This document shows positions 63,330-64,000 of a DNA stretch of 64,000 bases, piece by piece (positions within the stretch are counted from its first letter, which is position 1; every line of letters starts with the position of its first letter). Below the pieces are notes generated by a model that was not told the DNA's origin, did no database searches, and saw only the letters and a program-made list of their open reading frames with translations. Source of the stretch: Methylobacteriaceae bacterium (lineage in GTDB: Bacteria; Pseudomonadota; Alphaproteobacteria; Rhizobiales; Beijerinckiaceae); NCBI GenBank assembly GCA_947444195.1, contig CANEZL010000017.1, positions 1 to 64,000 on the forward strand, in the 5' to 3' direction. A program made the position numbers and the translations under genes.

Positions 63330-63968
63330 ATGTTCACCGGCCTCGTCAGCGATATCGGCACCGTGCTCAGCGTGGCGGGCGACGACAGCCTGCGCCGCCT
63401 CACCATCCGCGCCGGCTACGATCCGGCCGGCATCGCCCTCGGGGCCTCGATCGCCTGTTCCGGCCCCTGCCTCACGGCGGTGGCGGTGGAGCCGGCGGAG
63501 GGGGGCTGCGTCTTCGCGGTGGACGCCGCCGCCGAGACCCTGGCCCGCACCACGGTCGGCCGCTGGCAGGCCGGCACCCGGATCAACCTCGAGCGCTCCC
63601 TGAGGATCGGGGACGAGCTCGGCGGCCATCTCGTCACCGGCCACGTGGACGGCCTCGCCGAGATCGTCGCCCGCGAGAGCGTGACGGGGGCCGACAGCGC
63701 CTGGGGAGCGAGCACGCGCTTCGTCCTGCGGGCGCCGCGCGACCTCGCGCCCTTCATCGCCGCCAAGGGCTCGGTCTGCCTCGACGGCACCTCGCTCACC
63801 GTGAACACGGTTGAGGACGACCTGTTCTCGGTGCTCCTGATCCCGCACACCCTGGAGGTGACCACCTGGGGCGAGCGCCGGGCGGGCGACCGGCTCAACC
63901 TCGAGGTGGACCTGATCGCCCGCTACGCCGCCCGCCTGACCGAGGCGCGGGCCCGGGCGGAGGCCTGA
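63330..63968 (+). CDS. ribE: Riboflavin synthase alpha chain
   Basis: 212 residues. Two lumazine-binding barrels: MFTGLVSDIGTVLSVAGDDS with SIACSGPCLTAVAVE, and HLVTGHVDGLAEIVARESVT with LDGTSLTVNTVEDDLFSVL and IPHTLEVTTW. Dismutates two dimethyl-ribityl-lumazine molecules to riboflavin. Complete. ribH is presumably further on, outside the window. Confidence 0.96.
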   Translation: MFTGLVSDIGTVLSVAGDDSLRRLTIRAGYDPAGIALGASIACSGPCLTAVAVEPAEGGCVFAVDAAAETLARTTVGRWQAGTRINLERSLRIGDELGGHLVTGHVDGLAEIVARESVTGADSAWGASTRFVLRAPRDLAPFIAAKGSVCLDGTSLTVNTVEDDLFSVLLIPHTLEVTTWGERRAGDRLNLEVDLIARYAARLTEARARAEA

Positions 63969-63974
63969 GCGCCC

Positions 63975-64000
63975 TCAGCGCGGCGGGATCGAGTAGGTGC
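63975..64000 (-). CDS. Possible C-terminal end of a minus-strand gene (partial)
   Basis: The complement reads TYSIPPR then stop TGA at 63975-63977. Only eight codons are in the window; no identification is possible. Confidence 0.25.

Noticed and set aside
62150..63330. FMN riboswitch before ribD or ribE
   Set aside because: ribD overlaps nrdR and the ribD-ribE gap is 44 bases, too short; no FMN-element boxes are visible.

Overview
The window is about 64 kb of a GC-rich alphaproteobacterial chromosome. Gene content points to Hyphomicrobiales, most like Methylobacterium/Methylorubrum: an alphaproteobacterial ETC complex I NDUFS4-type subunit, ribosomal protein S2 with a long C-terminal extension, the rsmC-type/era/rnc/lepB/acpS/pdxJ chain, serine hydroxymethyltransferase, and short extragenic hairpin repeats that I associate with that genus. 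The genus is an inference; no rRNA gene is present. I found no intact insertion sequence, prophage or CRISPR array, and one tRNA (Pro-TGG).

Layout. 0-3.6 kb: the end of a chemotaxis receptor, then a LysR regulator divergent from a ring-cleaving dioxygenase and an alpha/beta hydrolase, followed by an isochorismatase-like hydrolase; a near-identical 29-bp element lies in front of both transcription units. 3.6-10 kb: a gene-poor stretch with a probable 38-residue membrane peptide and a very strong hairpin, fabI, small proteins, a DUF6880 protein, a DUF427/methyltransferase pair and panD. 10-16 kb: a decapitated ArsR gene, a Tat-exported FMN oxidase, OsmC, and a two-gene DNA-repair module (radical SAM protein plus a DUF4130-UdgX fusion). 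16-26 kb: an nhaA-carbamoyltransferase operon, a CcdA-like membrane protein, ParB-like, PRC-barrel, MepA, nitroreductase, SHOCT, a spore-photoproduct-lyase-family radical SAM protein, a deaminase and an NDUFS4-like subunit.

26-34.5 kb: core translation and processing genes on the minus strand (tsf, rpsB; then the overlapping chain pdxJ-acpS-lepB-rnc-era-rsmC-like-rsuA). 34.5-43.7 kb: a PH-domain protein, an AT-rich island with an unknown membrane protein, rpsF-rpsR-DUF2232-rplI, dnaB, a DnaB-N/DUF29 fusion gene, alr (apparently with a non-AUG start) and radA. 43.7-47 kb: an accessory patch with a GNAT acetyltransferase, a phage-tail-collar protein, an AT-rich gene-free spacer and a Hint-domain protein. 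47-58.7 kb: a GGDEF protein, a queuosine-precursor transporter, cvpA-purF, an SDR, a DHFR-like protein, a GCS2-type ligase, an orphan DUF2235 (Tle1-like) hydrolase, der, a TPR protein and an NnrU-like protein. 58.7-64 kb: a secreted beta-propeller-like unknown, glyA, nrdR, ribD and ribE.

The most notable items are the shared operator of the LysR cluster, the UdgX module, the DnaB-N/DUF29 fusion lying between dnaB and an alr that lacks a normal start codon, the ArsR gene whose homology stops exactly at a dispersed repeat, and two AT-rich islands. Start codons were picked by family alignment from memory and by visible Shine-Dalgarno spacing; no database search was possible.
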